Shown here: piece by piece, positions 51,925-60,134 of the stretch
Layout: the number at the start of each line of letters is the position of its first letter
How positions within the stretch are numbered: position 1 is the stretch's first letter
NCBI GenBank assembly: GCA_022793815.1
Contig: JAAWDP010000003.1
Span: 124,001-188,000, forward strand
DNA length: 64,000 nucleotides
DNA from: Clostridia bacterium
GTDB lineage: Bacteria > Bacillota > Clostridia > Christensenellales > Pumilibacteraceae
Reading direction: 5' to 3'
Program-made: the position numbers and the translations under genes
Notes under the pieces: model-generated
The model's input: the letters and a program-made list of their open reading frames with translations, nothing else
Told to the model about the DNA's origin: nothing
Databases searched by the model: none

Positions 51925-52881
51925 TTATGTTTCGAACGGGAATTTCAGATTTATGAGCGAGCGAACCGAATCAAGCAGACGCATTGTTTCGAAAGTAGCG
52001 GAGGGCGGAACGAAACGGCTTTGTTTTGCTCCGCTTTCGATTTCGGCGGCGACATTGCCGAACTGTACGAGCATTGCGTTTTTCTCTCCCTTTACAACGG
52101 TTTTTCCCTGCGGCGTTTTAACCGTGAAACCGCCGCCGCTGTGGTATGCACCCGAAGTCACCGTGCCGCCCTCGCAGACTATTTTCATGCGCTCTCCCAC
52201 CGAACGAAGCGATTGAACCGAAGTTTTGATTTCGACACGGAAGCCGTCGTATAAAAGCTCTATGTCGTCTTGTATGTCAACTCCGTACTTAAAACGGGCG
52301 CGTGCGGTTATATTTTCGGGATAGCCGAAAAGGCGGCATGCAAAGGACAGCGGATAGACGCCCAAATCAAGCAGCGCGCCGCCCGCAAGAGAGCTTTTGA
52401 GAATGCGGTTGTTTTTGGAAAAGGCTATCGGAAGGCAGAATGACATTTCGGCTTTTTTCACCTTGCCCAGCTTTCCGCTTTCGAACAGTTTTTTCATTTC
52501 GATTGCCGGACGGTTGAACTGCGTCCACATTGCCTCGCAAAGATAAACCCCCTTTCTCTCCGCCTCCGCGAAAAGTTTTTCGGCTTGACTTTCGTTTACG
52601 GCAAAAGGCTTTTCGAGTAGCACGGGTTTTCCGCACGCGAGAACGCGCTCCGCAATTTCACAGTGCGCATTGTTTGTGACGCAGACATACGCCGCGTCCA
52701 CGTCATTGCGCTTTACGGCGTCCTCGACGGAGGAATATGCCGTCGCTCCGTACTTTTCCGCAAGACTTTCGGCTTTACGGCAGGTACGGCTGTACACGGC
52801 TTTGAGCGCATGTGCGCCGCCGATAACTCTTTTTGCAACCGAGCGCGCAATGGCGCCCGCTCCGATAAATGCCCAGTTCAA
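51925..52881 (-). CDS. Gfo/Idh/MocA-family NAD(P)-dependent oxidoreductase
   Basis: A 318-residue dehydrogenase: N-terminal Rossmann fold with GAGAIARSVAK (about 7-17), the family signature LLEKPFAVN with its conserved Lys near 94 and the C-terminal substrate domain with GGALLDLGVYPLSFA. Such enzymes oxidise sugars, inositols or sugar acids, or reduce the reverse. The start is TTG (52879-52881) with AAGGAG 7 bases upstream; there is no ATG at a suitable place. It stands between the guaA terminator and the GH2 gene, on the same strand. The substrate is unknown. Confidence 0.88.
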   Translation of the reverse strand: MNWAFIGAGAIARSVAKRVIGGAHALKAVYSRTCRKAESLAEKYGATAYSSVEDAVKRNDVDAAYVCVTNNAHCEIAERVLACGKPVLLEKPFAVNESQAEKLFAEAERKGVYLCEAMWTQFNRPAIEMKKLFESGKLGKVKKAEMSFCLPIAFSKNNRILKSSLAGGALLDLGVYPLSFACRLFGYPENITARARFKYGVDIQDDIELLYDGFRVEIKTSVQSLRSVGERMKIVCEGGTVTSGAYHSGGGFTVKTPQGKTVVKGEKNAMLVQFGNVAAEIESGAKQSRFVPPSATFETMRLLDSVRSLINLKFPFET

Positions 52882-52907
52882 AATGCTGCTCCTTCATAAA
52901 AAACAAA

Positions 52908-52948
52908 GGCGTACACTGCCGCAGACTTAACCGCGTCGGATGTACGCC
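52908..52948 (-). terminator. Terminator after guaA
   Basis: GGCGTACA (52908-52915) pairs with TGTACGCC (52941-52948) around a 25-base loop. On the minus strand it is followed by TTTGTTTTTT. The large loop is unusual but the stem is perfect. Confidence 0.7.
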
Positions 52949-52959
52949 CGTTTGTCATA

Positions 52960-54489
52960 TTATTCCCATTCTATTGTTGCGGGGGGCTTGCCCGTTATGT
53001 CGTAGACTATGCGGTTTATATGCCCGACTTCGTTGACTATGCGGTTGGAAACGGTTTCGAGCACATCGTAAGGAATACGCGCCCAGTCTGCCGTCATGCC
53101 GTCCACGCTTGTGACTCCGCGAAGCGCCAGCGTGTAATCGTAGGTCCTTTCGTCGCCCATTACGCCGACGCTGCGGTTACCCGTGAGCACCGCGAAATAC
53201 TGCCAGATTTTGCCGTCGAGGTCGGCGCGCGCTATCTCCTCGCGGAAAATATAATCCGCCTCTTTGAGAATGTCGAGTTTCTCGCGCGTTACGTCGCCGA
53301 TTATTCTTATTGCGAGTCCGGGTCCCGGGAACGGCTGACGCATAACTATCGATTTGGGCAGTCCTATTTCGAAACCGCAGGCGCGCACTTCGTCTTTGAA
53401 CAAATCGCGCAGCGGCTCGACTATCTCTTTGAAATCAACCACGTCGGGCAGCGCTCCGACGTTGTGGTGGCTCTTTATCACGGCGGATTTGCCCTTGCCG
53501 CTTTCTATCACGTCGGGATAAATAGTGCCCTGTACAAGATAGTCCACCTTGCCTATTTTCTTTGCTTCGCGCTCGAACACGCGGATAAACTCCTCGCCTA
53601 TTATGCGGCGTTTGGTTTCCGGGTCGGTGACGCCTTTGAGTTTTTCGAGGAATATTTCGGAAGCGTCCGCCTTTATGAGGTTCATTCCCTGTTCGTCGCG
53701 GAACACGCGCTCCACCTCCTCCGCCTCGTTTTTGCGAAGCAGTCCGTGGTCTACGAAAACACATATAAGATTGGGGCAAGCCTTATGCACAAGCGCGGCG
53801 GCAACCGCGCTGTCCACGCCGCCGCTGAGCGCACAGAGTACTTTCTTGTCGCCGAGTTTTTCTTTGAGCGCGGCTACGGTTTGCTCCGCAAAGTTCTTCA
53901 TGGTCCAGTCGCCCTTCGCGCCGCAGATTCCGTAAAGGAAATTTTCGAGAACCTTTGTACCGTATTCCGTGTGCATGACTTCCGGGTGAAATTGGACGGC
54001 ATAGTAGCGTTCTTTTTCGTTTTCGTAAGCCGCGGTCGGGCAGGTTTCGGTGCTTGCCGTAACCGTGCAGCCCTCGGGAGTTTTGCCGACGAAATACGTG
54101 TGGCTCATCCAGCAGACCGACTCTTTCGGAAGTCCTTTCGTCAATTTTCCGCCCTTGCCGACCAAAAGCCTGCGTTTGCCGTATTCTCTCGCGCCGCATG
54201 TAACTTCGCCGCCGTGCATATACGCCAAAAGCTGACAGCCGTAGCAGATTCCGAGCACGGGAACGCCGAGAGAAAGCACTTTTTTATCCAGCATGGGCGC
54301 GCCCTCTTCGGTCACGGAATTGGGTCCGCCGGTAAGAATTATGCCGATAAGGTTTTTCTCTTTGAGTTTTTCGACATCGGTGTCGTAAGGCAGAAGTTCG
54401 CAATAAACACCGCACTCGCGCACGCGGCGCGCTATCAATTGGTTGTACTGTCCGCCGAAATCCAAAACGACGACGCTCTGATGATTCAT
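52960..54489 (-). CDS. guaA: GMP synthase (glutamine-hydrolysing)
   Basis: A 509-residue enzyme that aminates XMP to GMP with glutamine and ATP. The N-terminal class I glutaminase has the nucleophile Cys in [15 protein letters not shown] (about 77-91) and the His/Glu pair in QFHPEV; the ATP-pyrophosphatase has the P-loop [10 protein letters not shown] (about 219-228), and the C-terminal dimerisation domain ends [17 protein letters not shown], the usual end of the family. Complete and of normal length. GGGAG precedes the ATG. No purine riboswitch is visible in the short leader. Confidence 0.98.
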   Translation of the reverse strand: MNHQSVVVLDFGGQYNQLIARRVRECGVYCELLPYDTDVEKLKEKNLIGIILTGGPNSVTEEGAPMLDKKVLSLGVPVLGICYGCQLLAYMHGGEVTCGAREYGKRRLLVGKGGKLTKGLPKESVCWMSHTYFVGKTPEGCTVTASTETCPTAAYENEKERYYAVQFHPEVMHTEYGTKVLENFLYGICGAKGDWTMKNFAEQTVAALKEKLGDKKVLCALSGGVDSAVAAALVHKACPNLICVFVDHGLLRKNEAEEVERVFRDEQGMNLIKADASEIFLEKLKGVTDPETKRRIIGEEFIRVFEREAKKIGKVDYLVQGTIYPDVIESGKGKSAVIKSHHNVGALPDVVDFKEIVEPLRDLFKDEVRACGFEIGLPKSIVMRQPFPGPGLAIRIIGDVTREKLDILKEADYIFREEIARADLDGKIWQYFAVLTGNRSVGVMGDERTYDYTLALRGVTSVDGMTADWARIPYDVLETVSNRIVNEVGHINRIVYDITGKPPATIEWE

Positions 54490-54525
54490 TTTCGGTTACT
54501 CCCGTGAATAAGAAATTTATAGCTT

Positions 54526-54554
54526 ATTTTAACACAAAATCCGATAACATGCAA
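54526..54554 (-). promoter_or_regulatory. guaA promoter
   Basis: TTGCAT (54549-54554), 17 bases, TAAAAT (54526-54531) on the minus strand; leader of about 30 bases. Confidence 0.75.
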
Positions 54555-54597
54555 TTAAATTAAACAATGTTTTACTCCCTATCGAAAACAAAAATAC

Positions 54598-54627
54598 TTG
54601 ACAGCGGATAAAGCAAAGTGATAGAAT
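54598..54627 (+). promoter_or_regulatory. leuA promoter
   Basis: TTGACA (54598-54603), 18 bases, TAGAAT (54622-54627). The short leader holds GAGAGG before the ATG and no T-box or leader peptide. Confidence 0.8.
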
Positions 54628-54679
54628 AGACGAAATATACTTTTTTCCGCCCTCATCAAAAGTAAAGAGAGGTTTCGAA

Positions 54680-56338
54680 ATGAAAAATTACGAAAAATAT
54701 ACGACGCTGTATCACGTGCCGCAAAGCGAATGTTTCGACTTTATGAAAAAGCCGCAGATAGAGAATGCGCCGATATGGTGCTCGGTCGATTTGCGCGACG
54801 GCAATCAGGCGCTTGTGAATCCCATGACGACCGCGGAAAAAACCGAGTTTTTCGAATACCTCGTGGGGCTGGGATTCAAGGAAATAGAGATAGGCTTTCC
54901 CGCGGCAAGCGATACCGAATACGCATTCACGCGCAAACTAATCGAGGAAAACCTCATACCCGACGACGTTACGGTGCAAGTGCTGACGCAAAGCCGCGAA
55001 CATATAATAGAAAAAACTTTCCAAGCCGTGCGCGGCGCGAAAAACGTGATAGTTCACGTGTACAATTCCACTTCGGTAGCACAGCGCGAGCAGGTGTTCG
55101 GCAAATCCAAAAAGGATATAGAAAAGATAGCGGTGTTCGGCGCGCAGATGCTGAAACAGCTGACGGAAAAGGAAAAAGCCGACTACCGTTTCGAATATTC
55201 TCCCGAAAGTTTTACGGGGACGGAACCCGAGTACGCGCTGGACGTATGCAATGCGGTGCTGGACGTATGGAAACCGACGAAAGAGCGCAAAGCCGTAATA
55301 AATCTGCCCGTTACCGTGTCGCACAGTATGCCTCACGTATACGCGAGCCAGGTCGAGTTCATGCACAAAAACCTTATTTTCCGCGACGCGCTGGTGCTGT
55401 CGTCGCACCCGCACAACGACCGCGGCTGCGGCGTTGCGGACGCCGAGTTCGCACTGCTTGCGGGCGCAGACCGCATAGAGGGGACTCTGTTCGGAAACGG
55501 GGAACGCACGGGCAATGCGGACATAGTGACGCTGGCGCTGAACATGTACAGTCAGGGCGTAGACCCGAAACTGGATTTTTCCGATTTGCCGACGGCTGTT
55601 GCCGTTTACGAAAAACTTACGTCCATGAAAGTTCCGTCACGTTCTCCCTACGGCGGCAAATTGGTGTTCACCGCATTCTCGGGTTCGCACCAGGACGCAA
55701 TCGCAAAGGGATTCCGATACCGCAAGGAAAAGAGTCCGAAATACTGGGATATACCCTATCTGCCGATAGACCCAAAAGACATAGGGCGCGATTACGAGGG
55801 CGACGTTATAAGAATAAACTCGCAGTCCGGAAAAGGCGGCGTAGGATATCTGCTGGAAACAAAGTACGGTTTCTGCATCCCCAAAGCAATGCGCGAGGAC
55901 TGCGGTTATGCGGTCAAACGCGAATCGGATAAGTTCAAGCGGGAACTGAGTTCGGACGAAGTTTTCGGCGTTTTCGAAAAGAATTACATAAACATTGCGT
56001 CGCCGCTTGCGCTTGTGTCGCATTCGTTCGAAAAAGCGGACGGCATAACGAAAGTGAAACTCTGCCTGCAAAACGAAGGAAAGTCCGTTACTCTCGAAGG
56101 AAGCGGCAACGGACAGCTCGACGCTGCGGCGAACGCTTTGAAAAAATATCTGAACAAGGATTTTTCCACGCTCATGTACAACGAACATGCGCTGGACAGC
56201 GGCTCGGGTTCGAGAGCGGCGGCGTATGTTGCGATAGCGGATACGGACGGAAAAAACCCGCGCTTTGCATGCGGCGTGGATACCGACATCATGCGCGCGT
56301 CCATCAAAGCACTGCTGGGTGCGGTAAATAAACTATAA
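54680..56338 (+). CDS. leuA: 2-isopropylmalate synthase, type 2 (long form)
   Basis: A 552-residue enzyme that condenses acetyl-CoA with 2-oxoisovalerate, the first step of leucine synthesis. The length and the opening WCSVDLRDGNQALVNPM match the LeuA2 group found in Actinobacteria and some Clostridia rather than the common 500-residue form. Visible are the metal and substrate motifs DLRDGNQ (about 38-44) and SSHPHNDRGCG (about 237-247) of the barrel, and a C-terminal LeuA dimer/feedback domain (about 430-552). The leuB, leuC and leuD genes are not adjacent. The 3' end overlaps the converging DUF1893 gene by 6 bases. Confidence 0.95.
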   Translation: MKNYEKYTTLYHVPQSECFDFMKKPQIENAPIWCSVDLRDGNQALVNPMTTAEKTEFFEYLVGLGFKEIEIGFPAASDTEYAFTRKLIEENLIPDDVTVQVLTQSREHIIEKTFQAVRGAKNVIVHVYNSTSVAQREQVFGKSKKDIEKIAVFGAQMLKQLTEKEKADYRFEYSPESFTGTEPEYALDVCNAVLDVWKPTKERKAVINLPVTVSHSMPHVYASQVEFMHKNLIFRDALVLSSHPHNDRGCGVADAEFALLAGADRIEGTLFGNGERTGNADIVTLALNMYSQGVDPKLDFSDLPTAVAVYEKLTSMKVPSRSPYGGKLVFTAFSGSHQDAIAKGFRYRKEKSPKYWDIPYLPIDPKDIGRDYEGDVIRINSQSGKGGVGYLLETKYGFCIPKAMREDCGYAVKRESDKFKRELSSDEVFGVFEKNYINIASPLALVSHSFEKADGITKVKLCLQNEGKSVTLEGSGNGQLDAAANALKKYLNKDFSTLMYNEHALDSGSGSRAAAYVAIADTDGKNPRFACGVDTDIMRASIKALLGAVNKL

Positions 56339-56773
56339 TTCGCAAAACACGGCGGTTTCTCCGCCTACCGCGGCTTTGAGCGCCGCATACGCCGCGTCTA
56401 CATCTTTTATGCCTGCGACGGCAAGATTCATGGGACATTCCCCGTCGCCGCGGCGGTTGATTATCTTCTCGGTTGTTTCGTCGGCGTAAAGAGTTATTTT
56501 ATTCTCCGAGAAAATTTCCGCCGCTCTGCGCTCGGCAACCGGCGTATACAGTTTCTCGGCGCCCAGCCGCACATACAAAAGCGCAGCCGCGCGTCCTATT
56601 ATCCTGTCCGCGACATAAGCGTTTTTCAAATCGATTCCGTTTTCCGCAAGCGCCATAAGCGGCGCGATGCCGCGGCTTTCGGAATAAAACGTACGCGAAT
56701 TCAAAGTGTAAGCCACGGTATATTTCGGATTGCCGCAGAGAATTTTTTTCAATTTTTCGAGTTCTTTCTCCAT
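56333..56773 (-). CDS. DUF1893 protein
   Basis: A 146-residue protein matching by eye the DUF1893 family of Firmicutes: YTLNSRTFYSESRGIAPLMALAE (about 22-44), YVADRIIGRAAALLYVRLGAEKLYTPV (about 52-78) and CPMNLAVAG with a conserved Cys (about 112). The family is thought to have a cytidine-deaminase-like fold, but its function is not known. The gene starts with an ATG that lies 7 bases after a good -10 box and has no Shine-Dalgarno sequence, which predicts a leaderless mRNA. It converges on leuA and its stop lies inside the last codons of leuA. Confidence 0.8.
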   Translation of the reverse strand: MEKELEKLKKILCGNPKYTVAYTLNSRTFYSESRGIAPLMALAENGIDLKNAYVADRIIGRAAALLYVRLGAEKLYTPVAERRAAEIFSENKITLYADETTEKIINRRGDGECPMNLAVAGIKDVDAAYAALKAAVGGETAVFCEL

Positions 56774-56780
56774 GGAATGT

Positions 56781-56810
56781 ATTGTATCACAGACCGAAAA
56801 GAAAAGTCAA
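56781..56810 (-). promoter_or_regulatory. DUF1893 gene promoter, predicted leaderless
   Basis: On the minus strand TTGACT (56805-56810), 18 bases, TACAAT (56781-56786) with a TG extension, then 7 bases to ATG. No ribosome site. Confidence 0.75.
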
Positions 56811-56822
56811 CAGAAAAATTAT

Positions 56823-56851
56823 TTGACTTTTTTTCGCAAAAGATATATACT
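56823..56851 (+). promoter_or_regulatory. Promoter of the Cys-cluster/basic-tail protein gene
   Basis: TTGACT (56823-56828), 17 bases, TATACT (56846-56851). It diverges from the DUF1893 promoter; the two -35 boxes are 12 bases apart. Confidence 0.85.
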
Positions 56852-56887
56852 TTTATTGTATCACATTTTTTCGGAGGTAACAAGACA

Positions 56888-57154
56888 ATGAATTATCAGA
56901 CCAAACAGGACGAGTTGGACGTAAAGAAATGGCTTGCATCGGAGGAAAAAGGCGCCGATGCCTGCGGCGATTTCGACTACTGTGCCTGCTGCGACAAGAA
57001 CGAACAGTTCCCCTGCGCGCATGCTGCGGAAAAGAAAGCCAAAGAGTCCAAACCCGCCGCAAAGAAACCTGCGGCAAAATCCGCAGCTAAGCCTGCCGCA
57101 AAAACAACCGCAGCAGCCAAGCCTGCCGCAAAGACGACGGCGGCGAAAAAATAA
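56888..57154 (+). CDS. Small protein with Cys cluster and histone-H1-like tail
   Basis: An 88-residue protein. The start at 56888 is set by GGAGG 9 bases upstream. Residues 26-46 hold a Cys/His cluster, CGDFDYCACCDKNEQFPCAH, which could bind a metal. From about residue 48 it is almost only Lys, Ala, Pro, Ser and Thr, with PAAK-type repeats (AAKPAAKTTA appears twice), like histone H1 or AlgP tails that bind DNA non-specifically. I do not recognise the family. A consensus-like promoter and a strong terminator show a genuine single-gene unit. A nucleoid or RNA-binding role is possible but inferred from composition. Confidence 0.7.
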   Translation: MNYQTKQDELDVKKWLASEEKGADACGDFDYCACCDKNEQFPCAHAAEKKAKESKPAAKKPAAKSAAKPAAKTTAAAKPAAKTTAAKK

Positions 57155-57172
57155 ACGCGAATGCAAGTACAT

Positions 57173-57205
57173 AAAAATCCCGTACCTTAACGATACGGGA
57201 TTTTT
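57173..57205 (+). terminator. Terminator after the Cys-cluster protein gene
   Basis: AAAAATCCCGTA (57173-57184) and TACGGGATTTTT (57194-57205) form a 12-bp stem with a T run. Confidence 0.92.
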
Positions 57206-57298
57206 TATATTCAAAAATTACCCTATTGCGTATACGACGTCTGCCGCGCCGAGTTTAGATACCGACCGCCGCCGCAAGCGGCTTGCGTCGGCTATAAA

Positions 57299-57330
57299 AA
57301 AGCCTTTCCTTGTTTTTGCGGAAAGGCTTT
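57299..57330 (-). terminator. Terminator after nrdD
   Basis: AAAGCCTTTCC (57299-57309) and GGAAAGGCTTT (57320-57330), 11-bp stem, 12 bases beyond the nrdD stop and followed by T's on the minus strand. Confidence 0.9.
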
Positions 57331-57342
57331 ATTTTACATTAT

Positions 57343-59682
57343 TTATTTGCCTGCTTTTTCGGACTTTTTGAGCGTGAGCGTATGCTTTACTCTGTCCTTT
57401 TCTTCGGCTCGTTTGCCGTTGTTGAAACGGTCCAAAGTGCCGACGAGATAGCCCGTTATTCTGCGGATACGCTCGAACGGTCCGTGTTCGTCGTTTTCCT
57501 TTCTGCCGCATTTGGGACAGGTTTCTCCGATGACGCCCGTGTAACCGCAATACGGGTCGCGGTCTACGGGGTGGTTTACCGAGCCGTAACCGATATTGTT
57601 TTCCTTCATGCAGCGAATGACTTTTTCGAACGCCTGCACGTTGTTCACGGTGTCGCCGTCGAGTTCGACGTAGGAAATGTGTCCGCCGTTCGTAAGCGCA
57701 TGGTAAGGCGCTTCGAGCTTGATTTTATCGAAAGCGGAAATCTTGTAGTAAACGGGAATGTGGAACGAGTTGGTATAGTAATCTCTGTCCGTGACTCCCT
57801 CGATTATGCCGTACTTTTTCTTGTCTATGCGCACGAATCTGCCCGAAAGTCCTTCGGCGGGAGTGGCGATGAGCGAGAAGTTCATGTTGTATTTCTCGGT
57901 TGCGTCGTCCATGCGCTTTCTCATGTGTCCGACGATTTCCAAGCCGAGGTTCTGCGCCTCTTTGCTCTCGCCGTGATGTTTGCCTATGAGCGATTTAAGA
58001 CATTCGGCAAGACCGATGAAACCGCAGGTAAGCGTGCCTTGTTTGAGCACTTCGCCCACCTCGTCCTCGGGCGAAAGTTTGTCGCTGCCGAGCCATACGC
58101 CCTGCCCCATAAGGAACGGATAGTTTTTGACTTTTTTCTTTGCCTGTATCTCGTAGCGTTCGAGAAGCTGGTCTATTACAACGTCGATTACGTTATCGAG
58201 CTGCTCGAAGAACAGTTCGACATTGCCTTTGGACTTTATCGCAAGGCGCGGCAAGTTTACCGAAGTGAAAGAAAGGTTGCCTCTGCCCGTTACTATTTCG
58301 TTTGACGGGTCGTAATGGTTTGCCATGACGCGGGTACGGCAGCCCATGTACGCGATTTCGGTTTCGGGACGTCCGGGCTTGTAGAACTGAGCGTTGAACG
58401 GCGCATCTATGAACGAGAAATTGGGGAACAGGCGTTTTGCGCTGCACTTGCAAGCCATTTTGAACAAGTCGTAGTTGGGCTCGCCCTCGTTGTAATTTAT
58501 GCCCTCTTTGACCTTGAAAATCTGTATCGGGAATATGGGGGTTTCGCCGTTGCCGAGTCCGGCTTCGGTCGCGAGCAGCAGATTTTTTATGAGCATTCTG
58601 CCCTCGGGCGAAGTGTCCATACCGTAGTTGATGGACGAAAACGGAATCTGCGCACCTGCGCGGGAATGCATGGTGTTGAGGTTGTGCACAAGCGCTTCCA
58701 TTGCCTGATAAGTGGCGCGTTCGGTTTCTTCGACCGCTTTCTTTCTTGCAAACTCCTGCGCGTTTGCCACCGTCTTTTCGTCGAGTTTCAGGGCTTTGAG
58801 CGCGTCTGCCTCGAACTTCGCGTAGTCGTCGGCATCTGCGAGCGTGGGTTTGAGGTTGCGCTCGGTGCGCACTTTTCCCACGAGTTTTTTGACGGTTTCT
58901 TTTGCGTCTTTAAGCGATGCGGTTATCTCCAAATATTTTGCGAGATTATCCGTATAATACTGAATAAAAGTTTTTGCGACGCCTTTGCCGAGAGCATAAT
59001 CGAAGTTGGGTATGCTCTGTCCGCCGTGCTGGTCGTTTTGGTTGGACTGTATTGCAATGCATGCAAGCGACGCATAAGAAGAAATGTGGTTGGGTTCTCT
59101 GAGGAAGCCGTGACCCGTGCAGAAACCGCCAGTGAAAAGTCTGTCGAGGTCTATCTGCGTACACGTGGTGGTCAGCGTCAAAAAGTCGAGGTCGTGAATA
59201 TGAATGTCGCCGCTCTTGTGCATTTCGCTGTGCTTGGGATTGAGCACGCACATTTCGTAAAACTGTTTAGCGCTCTCGCTTCCGTATTTGAGCATTGTGC
59301 CCATTGCGGTGTTGCCGTCGATATTCGCGTTCTCGCGCTTCACGTCGTTATCGCGTGCATCGACAAACGTCAAATCTTCCAGCGTCTTCATAAGACGGGT
59401 ATTCGATTCGCGGATACGGGTGCGCTCGGCACGGTAAAGTATGTATTCTTTCGCGGTGCGGACAAGACCGTTTCTGATAAGCACCGATTCGACGGTGTCC
59501 TGAATTTCCTCGACCGTAGGCACATAGTCTGCGGAGAAAGATTCCTCCACCTGCTTTGCCAGCGCTTCGGCTCTGTCCGCGTCGTTTATGTTAGCCGCTT
59601 TCATTGCTTTCGCTATCGCCGCGGCGATTTTTTTCGAGTCGAACGCTACCTTTCTGCCGTCTCTTTTGACAATCTTATCCAT
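57343..59682 (-). CDS. nrdD: Anaerobic (class III) ribonucleoside-triphosphate reductase
   Basis: A 779-residue glycyl-radical enzyme that reduces ribonucleoside triphosphates to deoxy forms without oxygen. The N-terminal ATP-cone (VKRDGRKVAFDSKKI, about 4-18, to about 90) controls activity, and the C-terminus carries ETCPKCG and the radical loop RITGYLVGTLDRFN with the radical Gly near 745. Only one CxxC pair is seen beside an earlier YCGY cysteine, so the zinc site may differ from the usual four-Cys form. The start at 59682 has AAGGAAGG upstream. The activase gene nrdG, often next door, is missing, so it must be elsewhere. An NrdR box lies upstream. Confidence 0.95.
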   Translation of the reverse strand: MDKIVKRDGRKVAFDSKKIAAAIAKAMKAANINDADRAEALAKQVEESFSADYVPTVEEIQDTVESVLIRNGLVRTAKEYILYRAERTRIRESNTRLMKTLEDLTFVDARDNDVKRENANIDGNTAMGTMLKYGSESAKQFYEMCVLNPKHSEMHKSGDIHIHDLDFLTLTTTCTQIDLDRLFTGGFCTGHGFLREPNHISSYASLACIAIQSNQNDQHGGQSIPNFDYALGKGVAKTFIQYYTDNLAKYLEITASLKDAKETVKKLVGKVRTERNLKPTLADADDYAKFEADALKALKLDEKTVANAQEFARKKAVEETERATYQAMEALVHNLNTMHSRAGAQIPFSSINYGMDTSPEGRMLIKNLLLATEAGLGNGETPIFPIQIFKVKEGINYNEGEPNYDLFKMACKCSAKRLFPNFSFIDAPFNAQFYKPGRPETEIAYMGCRTRVMANHYDPSNEIVTGRGNLSFTSVNLPRLAIKSKGNVELFFEQLDNVIDVVIDQLLERYEIQAKKKVKNYPFLMGQGVWLGSDKLSPEDEVGEVLKQGTLTCGFIGLAECLKSLIGKHHGESKEAQNLGLEIVGHMRKRMDDATEKYNMNFSLIATPAEGLSGRFVRIDKKKYGIIEGVTDRDYYTNSFHIPVYYKISAFDKIKLEAPYHALTNGGHISYVELDGDTVNNVQAFEKVIRCMKENNIGYGSVNHPVDRDPYCGYTGVIGETCPKCGRKENDEHGPFERIRRITGYLVGTLDRFNNGKRAEEKDRVKHTLTLKKSEKAGK

Positions 59683-59781
59683 GTTTCTACCTTCCTTTAC
59701 TTTACTGTACGTTATTATATTATGCAAGCCTTTCGATAATTCTACATATAGCGGTATCTTTATGCATAATTATGTTTTCAA

Positions 59782-59797
59782 ACACAAGATATTGTGT
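59782..59797. promoter_or_regulatory. NrdR box upstream of nrdD
   Basis: ACACAAGATATTGTGT is a near-perfect palindrome that fits the NrdR box consensus. NrdR represses reductase genes when dATP is high. Boxes usually come in pairs; I could not find a good second copy, and the -35/-10 boxes of this promoter are unclear. Confidence 0.75.
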
Positions 59798-60012
59798 CCC
59801 TCGAAAGGCGAGCAAAAGCATTATAGCTCAGTACGGACAAGAAAGTCAACGGTTTTCGACTAAAAAAAGTCGACTTTTTTTACGGAAATTACATGCGAAA
59901 TACTTGACAGCAAACATTCTCTTTTAAGGACAGACGGGGACATTATGACAACATACAGACAGACAAACGGGGACATCGCAAAAACCAACGAAATGCTTTA
60001 AACTTATAAAAA
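59798..60012. other. Intergenic region with repeated ACGGGGACAT, no gene seen
   Basis: About 215 bases between the NrdR box and the kinase terminator. It holds two copies of ACGGGGACAT (59934-59943 and 59967-59976), 33 bases apart and embedded in CAGACA-rich sequence, and an 18-codon frame (59945-60001) that I do not accept as a gene. A lone TTGACA at 59904 has no matching -10 box. Confidence 0.5.
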
Positions 60013-60047
60013 CGAAAAGCCCCCGGACGAATCCGAGAGGCTTTTCG
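60013..60047 (-). terminator. Terminator of the Rrf2-two-component operon
   Basis: CGAAAAGCC (60013-60021) and GGCTTTTCG (60039-60047), with an inner CGGA/TCCG pair, are followed on the minus strand by TTTTTA. It lies about 90 bases beyond the kinase stop. Confidence 0.8.
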
Positions 60048-60134
60048 CAAAGATAGGAAACTAATGAGGTTGCCTATATAATACTATATAAATGTGACGG
60101 TTTAATGATAACGAAGCGAGAAAGCGGTAAAATG

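Noticed and set aside
54490..54679. Purine riboswitch or leucine leader between guaA and leuA
   Set aside because: Both leaders are short (about 30-50 bases) and hold no aptamer pattern, leader peptide or attenuator hairpin.
59945..60001. An 18-codon frame (MTTYRQTNGDIAKTNEML) between repeats, before a hairpin
   Set aside because: The TTGACA upstream has no proper -10 box, no good ribosome site is present, and the frame runs through the repeat.
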